A DNA stretch of 64,000 nucleotides from Halpernia sp048269545 (GTDB taxonomy: Bacteria > Bacteroidota > Bacteroidia > Flavobacteriales > Weeksellaceae). The notes beneath the pieces are model-generated. The model was not told the origin of the DNA. It did no database searches and was given only the letters and a program-made list of their open reading frames with translations. Below, piece by piece: positions 9,124-17,443 of the stretch. Location: positions 434,001 to 498,000 of the forward strand of contig NZ_JBLXIJ010000002.1 of the NCBI RefSeq assembly GCF_048269545.1, given 5' to 3'. Both the position numbers and the translations under genes were made by a program. Numbering within the stretch: the stretch's first letter is position 1; every line of letters starts with the position of its first letter.

Positions 9124-9171
9124 TAAATTTTAATAAAAAAAATTGATAAGATTTTTAGAAAGTGATTTTCA

Positions 9172-9202
9172 TCTAAAATCCAAAATCTAAAATCTAAAAT
9201 CT
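9172..9202. repeat. Heptamer tandem repeat (TCTAAAA)4 ahead of nuoE
   Basis: Four units of TCTAAAA, one of them TCCAAAA, run from 9172 to 9199 and end seven bases before the nuoE ATG at 9209. It is simple-sequence DNA inside an operon and could change translation of nuoE if the unit number varied. Confidence 0.75.
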
Positions 9203-9208
9203 TTAAAT

Positions 9209-9715
9209 ATGAGCGAAATAGTTTTTAAACCTGAAACTTTAGAGAAAGTTCAGACCATTATAAAAAGATATCCGGAAGGGAAAAGTAAATCTGCTTTAAT
9301 CCCAGTTTTACATTTAGCACAAACTGAATTAGGAGGTTGGTTAAGCGTTCCTGTGATGGATTATGTTGCAGAAGTTTTAAATCTTCTTCCAATTGAAGTT
9401 TATGAAGTCGCAACATTTTACAGTATGTTTAATATGAAACCTGTAGGGAAATACGTGTTGGAAGTTTGCAGAACAGGACCTTGTATGTTAAATGGAAGTG
9501 AAAAAATATTAGATCACATTAGAACAACTTTAAATATAAAAGACGGTGAAACGAGTGCAGATGGTTTATTCACATTAAAACCTGCAGAATGTCTCGGTGC
9601 ATGCGGGTACGCACCAATGATGCAATTAGGCAAATTTTACCATGAACATTTAACAATAGAAAAAGTAGATGAAATTCTCCAACTTTGTAGAGAAGGACAA
9701 TTGGCTTTAGATTAA
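9209..9715 (+). CDS. nuoE: NADH-quinone oxidoreductase subunit E
   Basis: 24-kDa subunit with the [2Fe-2S] cluster N1a. The thioredoxin-like fold carries the four ligands in CRTGPCMLNG (about residues 89-98) and CLGACGYAPMM (about 129-139). Length 168 aa is normal. It is 11 bases from nuoF, with which it forms the NADH-oxidising module. Confidence 0.96.
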   Translation: MSEIVFKPETLEKVQTIIKRYPEGKSKSALIPVLHLAQTELGGWLSVPVMDYVAEVLNLLPIEVYEVATFYSMFNMKPVGKYVLEVCRTGPCMLNGSEKILDHIRTTLNIKDGETSADGLFTLKPAECLGACGYAPMMQLGKFYHEHLTIEKVDEILQLCREGQLALD

Positions 9716-9726
9716 TAAAATAAAAA

Positions 9727-11088
9727 ATGAGTAAAAAACTTTTACTTAAAGATGCACATATAGAAGGTATTCGCTATTTTGAAACCTACCGAAAACACGG
9801 TGGTTATGAAGCAGTTGAAAAAGCGTTCAAAATGACGCCAGAAGAAATTGTGGAAGAAGTAAAAACTTCCGGACTTCGTGGTCGTGGTGGTGCAGGATTT
9901 CCTACAGGTTTAAAATGGAGTTTTCTAGCAAAACCAGACGGCATTCCCAGACATTTGGTTGTAAACGCAGATGAATCTGAACCTGGAACTTTCAAAGACC
10001 GTTATTTAATGGAATTTTTACCACATCTTTTAATTGAAGGAATGGTAATTTCCTCTTTTGCTTTAGGCGCAAATGATTCTTATATTTATATCCGTGGCGA
10101 ATATGCTTGGATTACAGATATTTTAGAAGAAGCTATTGATGAGGCTAAAAAAGCAGGATTTTTAGGAAAAAATATTTTAAATTCTGGTTACGATTTAGAA
10201 ATTTATGTTCATCGTGGAGCGGGAGCTTATATTTGTGGTGAAGAAACTGCACTTTTAGAATCTCTCGAAGGAAAACGTGGAAATCCCAGATTAAAACCAC
10301 CATTTCCTGCAGTAAAAGGTGCGTGGGAAAGACCAACTGTGGTAAATAATGTTGAAACTATTGCAGCAGTTGTTCCAATTATTAATATTACTGGCGCAGA
10401 ATATGCGAAAATTGGAGTAGGTAAATCAACTGGGACAAAATTAATTTCTGCTTGTGGAAATATTAATAAACCCGGCGTTTATGAAATTGATATGACCATT
10501 TCTGTAAAAGATTTTATTTATTCTGACGAATATTGTGGCGGAATTCCAAATGGAAAAAGATTGAAAGCTTGTATTCCGGGTGGAAGTTCAGTTCCAATTA
10601 TACCAGCAAATTTATTATTAAAAACAATCAATGGTGAAGATAGAATAATGAATTATGAATCTTTATCAGACGGTGGTTTCGCTACAGGTTCGATGATGGG
10701 TTCTGGTGGATTTATAGTTTTAGACGAAGACCAATCTGTAGTAAAACACACGATGACTTTGGCGAGATTCTACAACCACGAAAGTTGCGGACAATGTACT
10801 CCATGTAGAGAAGGAACTGGTTGGATGTATCGAATTTTCAAAAAAATATTGAGCGGAGAAGGTGAAATGAAAGATATCGATTTATTGTGGGACGTTCAAA
10901 GAAAAATTGAAGGAAATACAATTTGTCCACTTGGTGATGCTGCAGCGTGGCCAGTTGCCGCGGCAATCAGACATTTTAGAGATGAGTTTGAATGGTGGAT
11001 TGATAATCCCGAAGCAATGACGGGAAATTATGGTTTGGCAAATTATGCAGATCCAATTCCAACACCAGAAATTCAAAATATTAAATAA
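9727..11088 (+). CDS. nuoF: NADH-quinone oxidoreductase subunit F
   Basis: 51-kDa subunit that binds NADH and FMN and holds the [4Fe-4S] cluster N3. Visible motifs are the glycine-rich nucleotide loop GLRGRGGAGFPTG (about residues 49-61), GAGAYICGEETALL for FMN, and the cluster segment ESCGQCTPCREG with the downstream Cys in NTICPLGDA. Length 453 aa is typical. Its stop is two bases before the inserted barrel gene. Confidence 0.97.
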   Translation: MSKKLLLKDAHIEGIRYFETYRKHGGYEAVEKAFKMTPEEIVEEVKTSGLRGRGGAGFPTGLKWSFLAKPDGIPRHLVVNADESEPGTFKDRYLMEFLPHLLIEGMVISSFALGANDSYIYIRGEYAWITDILEEAIDEAKKAGFLGKNILNSGYDLEIYVHRGAGAYICGEETALLESLEGKRGNPRLKPPFPAVKGAWERPTVVNNVETIAAVVPIINITGAEYAKIGVGKSTGTKLISACGNINKPGVYEIDMTISVKDFIYSDEYCGGIPNGKRLKACIPGGSSVPIIPANLLLKTINGEDRIMNYESLSDGGFATGSMMGSGGFIVLDEDQSVVKHTMTLARFYNHESCGQCTPCREGTGWMYRIFKKILSGEGEMKDIDLLWDVQRKIEGNTICPLGDAAAWPVAAAIRHFRDEFEWWIDNPEAMTGNYGLANYADPIPTPEIQNIK

Positions 11089-11090
11089 AG

Positions 11091-11906
11091 TTGAAAAGTA
11101 AAATATTATTTTTAGCAGTAATTTTATTTTCAATTTTAAGTTTGAAAGCACAAACTCAACCTTTTCAGAAAGGGAGTATGATTGTTTTCTTCGGTTGGAA
11201 TAGAAGTGCATTTACCAATTCTGATATTCATTTTAAAGGAAATGGTTATGATTTTCAATTAAATAATGTAGTTGCACATGATAGACCTTCACCTTTTGGG
11301 TGGGATTATGTAAATCCAAAATGGTTTACTGTGGTGCAATATGATGTAAGAATTGGCTATTTTTTAAAAGATAATTTAGCCATAGTTTTAGGAATAGATC
11401 ACATGAAATATGTAATGGATCAAGATCAAATTGTAGATTTTAATGGAAATATTTCTGATCCAAAATATGCCGCTTATGTACAAAATGGAAAAGTGAATTT
11501 AGCCGATGCAAATTTCCTTACTTTTGAGCATACAGATGGACTTAATTATGAAAATTTAGGTTTAGAAAAATATAAAAGTTTAATTAATAAAGAAAAAATA
11601 GATTTAGTTTGGTCTTATGGAGCCGGAATCGGCGTTATGTTTCCAAAAAGTAATGTGAAATTATTTGGAAATGAAAGAAGCGACCGTTTTCACGTTGCAG
11701 GAATGGGAATCGATTTAAGAAGTAGTCTAAATTTTATTTATAATAAACATTGGATGTTGAGATTAGAAGCAAAAGCGGGATATATAAATATGTGGGATAT
11801 AAAAACCACATTAAATAATAAACCAGATTATGCGCAACAAGATTTTGTTTTCGGACAAATTCTAGCGGGAGTTGGATATACATTCAGAACGAAGAAAAAT
11901 TTATAA
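11091..11906 (+). CDS. Outer-membrane beta-barrel protein inside the nuo operon
   Basis: 271 aa starting at TTG, with a signal peptide (MKSKILFLAVILFSILSLKAQ). The mature protein is rich in Gly and aromatic residues in alternating strands (WTVVQYDVRIGYFLKDNLAIVLGID) and ends in GQILAGVGYTFRTKKNL, the look of a small outer-membrane barrel of the OmpA/OprF-like kind. It is not a complex I subunit. It begins two bases after nuoF and ends 30 bases before the nuoG ATG, so it must be in the same transcript. Function unknown. Confidence 0.82.
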   Translation: MKSKILFLAVILFSILSLKAQTQPFQKGSMIVFFGWNRSAFTNSDIHFKGNGYDFQLNNVVAHDRPSPFGWDYVNPKWFTVVQYDVRIGYFLKDNLAIVLGIDHMKYVMDQDQIVDFNGNISDPKYAAYVQNGKVNLADANFLTFEHTDGLNYENLGLEKYKSLINKEKIDLVWSYGAGIGVMFPKSNVKLFGNERSDRFHVAGMGIDLRSSLNFIYNKHWMLRLEAKAGYINMWDIKTTLNNKPDYAQQDFVFGQILAGVGYTFRTKKNL

Positions 11907-11936
11907 ATCATATTGCCAATTGGCAAAATAAAAAAT

Positions 11937-13001
11937 ATGAGCGAAGAAATTAAAAAATTTAAAGTAACCATTGATGGGCAAACTACAGAAGTTGCGCCCG
12001 GAACTACAATTATGAATGCCGCACGGCAAATCGGTGGTCGTTCAGTTCCACCTGCAATGTGTTATTATTCTTCTTTGGAAACAAGCGGTGGAAGATGCAG
12101 AACTTGTTTAGTAGAAGTGAGCAAAGGCTCTGATAAAGATTCAAGACCAATGCCAAAATTGGTTGCAAGTTGTAGAACTGAAGTGATGGACGGAATGGAA
12201 GTGAAAAACTTAACTTCTCCTAAAACACAAGAAGCAAGACACGCCGTTACAGAATTTTTATTAATAAATCACCCTTTAGATTGTCCAATATGTGACCAAG
12301 CCGGAGAATGTCATTTGCAAGATTTAAGTTACGAACACGGCGTAGAATCTACAAGAACAGATTTTGAACGCAGAACTTTTGAGCCAGAAGATATCGGTCC
12401 TTACATTAAATTAAATATGAACCGTTGCATTTTGTGTGCGCGTTGCGTTTTAGTGGCGAACCAATTAACAGAAGAAAGAGAACATGGCATTTTATTTAGA
12501 GGAGAACATGCAGAAATTTCTACTTATTTAAATAAAGCTTTGGAAAATGATTTTATCGGAAACGTAATTGATGTTTGTCCAGTTGGAGCTTTAACTGACA
12601 GAACTTCAAGATTTATGAGCCGCGTTTGGTTTACAAAACCGATGGATGCACATTGCGATTGCGATAAATGTTCTGGGAAAGCCGTAGTTTGGTTAAAAGG
12701 TGATGAAGTAATTAGAGTGACTGCAAGAAAAGACCAATATGATGAAATCACCAGAGAAGATTATATTTGTAACACTTGTAGATTTGGTAGAAAAAATGCA
12801 AAAGATTGGGTAATTGAAGGTCCACGTCACATCGATAGACATTCTGTGATTTCACTAAATCATTATCAAAAACCAACCAATGAATTGCGTTTATTAGACA
12901 ATCCAGATGCAAAAGAAATAAGTAGAAAAGATGACGCAAAAGAATCTTATTTAATAGAAAATTCTGACGCGAAAGAAATTAGTAAAAAAGACGAAATATA
13001 A
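11937..13001 (+). CDS. nuoG: NADH-quinone oxidoreductase subunit G, short form
   Basis: I use the ATG at 11937; a TTG eight codons upstream gives an unlikely leader. Residues 1-100 hold the [2Fe-2S] ferredoxin domain (CYYSS...GGRCRTCLVEV). Then follow the His/Cys [4Fe-4S] segment with CPICDQAGECHLQDL, the CILCARC...CPVGAL cluster, and the start of a molybdopterin-type Fe4S4 domain (CDCDKCSGKAVVW). The protein is only 354 aa, so the large C-terminal molybdopterin-fold domain of E. coli-type NuoG is absent. The last 40 residues contain a repeated DAKEIS(R/K)KD motif. Electron relay in the peripheral arm. Confidence 0.93.
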   Translation: MSEEIKKFKVTIDGQTTEVAPGTTIMNAARQIGGRSVPPAMCYYSSLETSGGRCRTCLVEVSKGSDKDSRPMPKLVASCRTEVMDGMEVKNLTSPKTQEARHAVTEFLLINHPLDCPICDQAGECHLQDLSYEHGVESTRTDFERRTFEPEDIGPYIKLNMNRCILCARCVLVANQLTEEREHGILFRGEHAEISTYLNKALENDFIGNVIDVCPVGALTDRTSRFMSRVWFTKPMDAHCDCDKCSGKAVVWLKGDEVIRVTARKDQYDEITREDYICNTCRFGRKNAKDWVIEGPRHIDRHSVISLNHYQKPTNELRLLDNPDAKEISRKDDAKESYLIENSDAKEISKKDEI

Positions 13002-13004
13002 AAG

Positions 13005-14078
13005 ATGGAGCAATTAACTTTTAAATTAATTCTGGTATTTTGCTTGTTTTTACTTGCATTAACTGTTGCAGCCTATTCCACTTGGGCTGAAAGAAAAGTT
13101 GCATCTATAATGCAAGATAGAATTGGACCAAACAGAGCCGGACCTTTCGGTTTATTACAACCAATTGCAGATGGTGGGAAATTTTTCTTTAAAGAAGATT
13201 TTACTCCAGCAAATGCTGAGAAATTTTTATTTATAATTGGTCCGTCTTTAGTGATGTTTATTTCATTAATTACAGGTGCAGTAATTCCTTGGGGAAAATC
13301 TTTAAATTTTGGTGGAGAAAGTTATTCACTTCAAGTGGCAAATATTGATGTCGGCGTTTTATATTTAATAGGAATGGTTTCCATCGGCGTTTACGGAATC
13401 ATGATTGGAGGATGGGCTTCAAATAATAAATATTCTTTAATCGGTGCAATTCGTGCTTCTTCTCAGATGATTTCTTATGAACTCGCAATGGGTTTATCTT
13501 TACTTGCAATTATTATGATGTCTGGAAGTTTAGATTTAAAAGTAATAACTGAAACACAAGGAACGGGAAAACTTTGGGGCGTAATTCCTTGGGTTTCTGG
13601 TTTTAATTGGAATGTTTTTTATCAACCAGTCGCTTTTGTCATTTTTTTTGTTGCAGCAATGGCGGAATGTAACAGACATCCTTTTGATTTAGCAGAATGT
13701 GAATCTGAATTAATTAATGGCTATCACACAGAATATTCTTCAATGAAATTGGGACTTTACATGTTCGGAGAATATGTGAATATGTTTATTTCAAATGCAT
13801 TACTTGTTACTTTATTTTTGGGTGGTTATAATTTCCCAGGAATTCATTGGGTTTCTGTACATTGGGGAGAAAACGCCGCTGGAATTTTATCAATCCTTGC
13901 ATTTTTATTAAAAACTTTTACAGGAATTTTCATATTTATGTGGGTTCGATGGACTTTACCAAGATTTAGATATGATCAATTAATGCATCTTGGTTGGAAA
14001 AAATTTATACCAATTGCATTAGTAAATTTAGTTTTAACAGGTGCGGTAATTTTAGCTTTTGAATATTTTTTTAAATAA
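13005..14078 (+). CDS. nuoH: NADH-quinone oxidoreductase subunit H
   Basis: Membrane subunit that forms the quinone channel between the arms, with eight predicted helices. Family motifs are AERKVASIMQDRIGPNRAG in the first loop (about 28-46) and the acidic AECNRHPFDLAECESEL followed by GYHTEYSSMKLGLYMFGEY. Length 357 aa is standard. It is three bases after nuoG. Confidence 0.97.
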   Translation: MEQLTFKLILVFCLFLLALTVAAYSTWAERKVASIMQDRIGPNRAGPFGLLQPIADGGKFFFKEDFTPANAEKFLFIIGPSLVMFISLITGAVIPWGKSLNFGGESYSLQVANIDVGVLYLIGMVSIGVYGIMIGGWASNNKYSLIGAIRASSQMISYELAMGLSLLAIIMMSGSLDLKVITETQGTGKLWGVIPWVSGFNWNVFYQPVAFVIFFVAAMAECNRHPFDLAECESELINGYHTEYSSMKLGLYMFGEYVNMFISNALLVTLFLGGYNFPGIHWVSVHWGENAAGILSILAFLLKTFTGIFIFMWVRWTLPRFRYDQLMHLGWKKFIPIALVNLVLTGAVILAFEYFFK

Positions 14079-14110
14079 TTAAAAAGAAAAATTTAAATTA
14101 ATTTAATATT

Positions 14111-14139
14111 GGTAAATTGTTACTTCGGTAAAATGTTAC
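14111..14139. repeat. Two direct copies of GGTAAAnTGTTAC between nuoH and nuoI
   Basis: GGTAAATTGTTAC at 14111-14123 and GGTAAAATGTTAC at 14127-14139 have one mismatch and a 16-base period. They lie in the 75-base spacer ahead of nuoI. This could be a short simple repeat or a paired binding site; the sequence alone does not decide. Confidence 0.5.
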
Positions 14140-14153
14140 ACTAAATAAATAAA

Positions 14154-14705
14154 ATGAAACTTACAAATAGGTCAAAAGTTGTCTCAAACAAAAAGATGAC
14201 ACTGCTCGAAAAGATGTATTTTCCGGAGATATTTAAAGGAATGGCGATTACTTTAAAACATGCGGGGAAAACAGTTTTCAGCGGTTCTCAAACCATTCAA
14301 TATCCAGAGCAAGTGAAACCTCGCGCAAAAGTTTGGCGCGGACTTCACGTTTTAAAACTAGACGAAGAAGGAAGAGAACGTTGCACAGCTTGCGGTTTAT
14401 GCGCAGTTGCGTGTCCTGCAGAAGCCATTACAATGACGGCCGGAGAAAGAACAAAAGAGCAAAAAGATCTTTACAGAGAAGAAAAATTTGCTGAAGTTTA
14501 TGAAATCAATATGTTGCGTTGTATTTTCTGTGGGATGTGTGAAGAAGCTTGTCCAAAGTCTGCGATTTATTTAACTGATAGATTGGTAGATGTAGAAACC
14601 AACCGTGGTTCCTTTATTTACGGTAAAGATAAATTAGTAGAAACAATGGATGCAAGAATTGATGTTTCAGAGAGACAATCTGAAGAACAAAAAAAATTAG
14701 TTTAA
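14154..14705 (+). CDS. nuoI: NADH-quinone oxidoreductase subunit I
   Basis: Ferredoxin-like subunit with two [4Fe-4S] clusters (N6a, N6b) that pass electrons toward NuoB. Both ligand sets are clear: CTACGLCAVACP (about residues 78-89) and CIFCGMCEEACP (about 120-131). Length 183 aa. A later ATG (residue 15, MTLLEKMYF) could be the real start; the first ATG adds only a basic N-terminal tail. Confidence 0.95.
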   Translation: MKLTNRSKVVSNKKMTLLEKMYFPEIFKGMAITLKHAGKTVFSGSQTIQYPEQVKPRAKVWRGLHVLKLDEEGRERCTACGLCAVACPAEAITMTAGERTKEQKDLYREEKFAEVYEINMLRCIFCGMCEEACPKSAIYLTDRLVDVETNRGSFIYGKDKLVETMDARIDVSERQSEEQKKLV

Positions 14706-14709
14706 AAAA

Positions 14710-15207
14710 ATGGAGCAAATTCTTTTCTTTTTAGTTGCTTTCATCGCGTGTTTAAGCGCGATATATTTCGTGTTTGGTAAAAATCCGCTTTACAGTATTT
14801 TATCATTAATTGTTACTTTTTTCTCTATCGCAGGATTATATATATTGCTTAATGCACAGTTTTTAGGCATTGTTCAAATTATAGTTTACGCCGGAGCAAT
14901 TATGGTTTTATTTCTTTATATTTTAATGATGCTAAATTTAAACGAAGGTGATGAAACTAAAAAACCAGGTTTAGGTAAATACATTGCTGTTTTTTCTGCT
15001 GGTATTTTATTCATCGGAATGCTCGGTGCGTACAAAGGAATGACAATGAATCATGTTGCAGGAAGTAATATAAATCCATCCGCAGGTTTAACAAAAGAAT
15101 TAGGAAGATTATTATTTAACGAATATGTTTTGCCATTTGAACTCGCTTCAATACTCATTTTAGCAGGAATCGTGGGTGCAGTTTTAATTGGTAAAAAAGA
15201 TATATAA
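14710..15207 (+). CDS. nuoJ: NADH-quinone oxidoreductase subunit J
   Basis: Hydrophobic subunit with five helices. The family segment VQIIVYAGAIMVLFLYILMML (helix 3, with the pi-bulge region) is present, and the C-terminus ends in VGAVLIGKKDI. Length 165 aa is normal. It sits four bases after nuoI and three before nuoK. Confidence 0.95.
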   Translation: MEQILFFLVAFIACLSAIYFVFGKNPLYSILSLIVTFFSIAGLYILLNAQFLGIVQIIVYAGAIMVLFLYILMMLNLNEGDETKKPGLGKYIAVFSAGILFIGMLGAYKGMTMNHVAGSNINPSAGLTKELGRLLFNEYVLPFELASILILAGIVGAVLIGKKDI

Positions 15208-15210
15208 ATT

Positions 15211-15540
15211 ATGGGAGAAACCAATACTTTTATACAAAGTGTGCCTTTAGAATATTTTATAATTCTCTGTACATTTTTGTTTTGTTTAGGCGTTTTAGGC
15301 GTTTTAGTTCGTAGAAATGCAATTATAATTTTGGGTTGTGTAGAATTAATGTTAAATTCTGTAAATCTTTTATTAGCTTCATTTTCCAGTTATAAAGGCG
15401 ACGGAAATGGGCAAATTTTGGTATTTTTTATAATGGTAGTTGCAGCGGCGGAAGTTGCAGTTGGTTTAGCAATTATTGCAATGATGTATCGGAATTCCAA
15501 ATCGGTGGATATTAGTATTTTTAATAAATTAAGAGGTTAA
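15211..15540 (+). CDS. nuoK: NADH-quinone oxidoreductase subunit K
   Basis: Small three-helix antiporter-like subunit (MrpC-like). It keeps the conserved membrane glutamates in CVELMLNSVNLLL (about residue 46) and VAAAEVAVGLAI (about 80), which take part in the proton pathway. Length 109 aa is typical. Confidence 0.96.
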   Translation: MGETNTFIQSVPLEYFIILCTFLFCLGVLGVLVRRNAIIILGCVELMLNSVNLLLASFSSYKGDGNGQILVFFIMVVAAAEVAVGLAIIAMMYRNSKSVDISIFNKLRG

Positions 15541-15547
15541 GAAAAGG

Positions 15548-17443
15548 ATGGAAAATTTAGTTTACGCAATCATACTTTTACCTCTCGCAGGTTTTTTAAT
15601 TAATGGTTTTTTTGGTAAAAAATTACCTAAATTATTCGTGGGGACTTTAGCAACTTTAGTAGTTTTTACTTCATTTGTAATCGCAGTTAAAATATTTTTA
15701 GGCTTCGATGAAAATTCGTCGCCCATTATTGTCAAAGCTTTTGAATGGTTTAAAGTGAATGGAATGCAAATTAATTTTGCTTTTCAAATTGACCAATTGT
15801 CTTTAATGATGATTATGATTATCACCGGGATTGGTTCTTTAATTCACCTCTACTCCATCGGATATATGAGTCACGATGCTGGTTTTGCAAGATTCTTTTC
15901 TTATTTAAATTTATTTATTTTCTCAATGTTACTTTTGGTAATGGGAAATAATTATTTAATTTTATTTATTGGTTGGGAAGGCGTCGGCGTTTGTTCATAT
16001 TTACTAATTGGATTTTGGTATAAAAATGAAGATTTCGGCAAAGCTGCTCGCAAAGCTTTCATAATGAACAGAATTGGTGATTTGGCTTTATTAGTTGGAG
16101 TTTTCGTAATAGCGCAACAAATGAATGCAATTGATTATTTAACGGTTGCGCAAAATGCCAATAAATTCGAACTCAATTCTCCCGTCGTTATTTTCATCAC
16201 TTTAAGTTTATTTATCGGCGCAATTGGAAAATCTGCACAAATTCCACTTTTCACTTGGCTTCCAGATGCAATGGCGGGTCCAACTCCAGTTTCCGCATTA
16301 ATTCACGCGGCAACAATGGTTACAGCAGGAATTTATTTGGTAGTAAGAAGTAATTTTCTTTTTTCACTCGCACCATCAACTTTAGATATTATTTTATTTA
16401 TTGGTTTAACAACTTCTTTAGTCGCAGCGTTTATTGGTTTGCGACAAAATGATATTAAAAAAGTTTTAGCATATTCTACAGTTTCACAACTTGGTTTTAT
16501 GTTTATCGCTCTTGGAGCGGGAGCTTACACCGTTGCAATGTTTCATTTAATTACACACGCATTTTTCAAAGCACTTTTATTTTTAGGTGCAGGTTCTGTA
16601 ATTCACGCGATGAGCGACGAACAAGATATGCGTTTTATGGGCGGTTTAAGAAAAAAAATTCCTTTAACTTATATTACATTTTTAATAGGAACTTTAGCAA
16701 TTTCTGGAATTCCTTTCTTTTCTGGGATGATTTCTAAAGATGAAATTTTAGCTGCAACTTGGAATAAAAGCCCGATTATTTGGTTTTTAACTTTATTCAG
16801 CGCAGCTTTAACTGCAGTTTATATGTTTAGATTATTATTCTTAACATTTTTTGGAGAATTTAGAGGAACTGAAGAACAGAAAAAACACATCCACGAAAGT
16901 CCTTATTCTATGACAATTCCTTTAATGGTTTTAGCAATATTATCTTTATTTGGTGGACTTTTAAATTTACCACATTTTGTAGGTCATCAATTCTCAGGGA
17001 AATTAGATCATTGGTTAAGCCATATTTATTTATTTGATGTGCAACAAGCGGAAATCCCTTTATGGAAAGAATTGTCTTTAATGGCAGTGACTGTTTTGGT
17101 CGTTCTTATTATATTATTTATAGTTTACAGAATGTACGTTAAAAACGGAAAAGCAGCCTTGCCAGAAAAACAATACACAGGTTGGGAAAGACTTTCCACT
17201 AAAAAATTATTTATTGATGAAATTTATAACGCAACGGTTGTAAAACCTGTGGAAGGAATGGGACGCGCCGGTAAACTTTTTGATAAAGAAATTCTCACAA
17301 AACTTTCAGATTTTATTGGTTTTGGAGCAGAAGATACTGGAAAAGCGATGAAGCGTTTCCAAAATGGAAATGTAGAAAACTATGTGCTAATAATGTCTTT
17401 AGCTATAGGAATAATCTTAATTGTTAACTTTATATTACAATAA
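15548..17443 (+). CDS. nuoL: NADH-quinone oxidoreductase subunit L
   Basis: Largest antiporter-like proton-pumping subunit, 631 aa. It has the Mrp antiporter core (LFIGWEGVGVCSYLLIGFWY, about residues 141-160; PLFTWLPDAMAGPTPVSALIHAATMVTAGIY, containing the key Lys/His network). The long C-terminal lateral amphipathic helix with a terminal anchor (ends IGIILIVNFILQ) is also present. It is contiguous with nuoM, with no spacer. Confidence 0.97.
   Translation: MENLVYAIILLPLAGFLINGFFGKKLPKLFVGTLATLVVFTSFVIAVKIFLGFDENSSPIIVKAFEWFKVNGMQINFAFQIDQLSLMMIMIITGIGSLIHLYSIGYMSHDAGFARFFSYLNLFIFSMLLLVMGNNYLILFIGWEGVGVCSYLLIGFWYKNEDFGKAARKAFIMNRIGDLALLVGVFVIAQQMNAIDYLTVAQNANKFELNSPVVIFITLSLFIGAIGKSAQIPLFTWLPDAMAGPTPVSALIHAATMVTAGIYLVVRSNFLFSLAPSTLDIILFIGLTTSLVAAFIGLRQNDIKKVLAYSTVSQLGFMFIALGAGAYTVAMFHLITHAFFKALLFLGAGSVIHAMSDEQDMRFMGGLRKKIPLTYITFLIGTLAISGIPFFSGMISKDEILAATWNKSPIIWFLTLFSAALTAVYMFRLLFLTFFGEFRGTEEQKKHIHESPYSMTIPLMVLAILSLFGGLLNLPHFVGHQFSGKLDHWLSHIYLFDVQQAEIPLWKELSLMAVTVLVVLIILFIVYRMYVKNGKAALPEKQYTGWERLSTKKLFIDEIYNATVVKPVEGMGRAGKLFDKEILTKLSDFIGFGAEDTGKAMKRFQNGNVENYVLIMSLAIGIILIVNFILQ

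Noticed and set aside
10882..11211. 109-aa minus-strand frame across the nuoF-barrel junction
   Set aside because: It overlaps two well-supported plus-strand genes and has no recognisable protein character.
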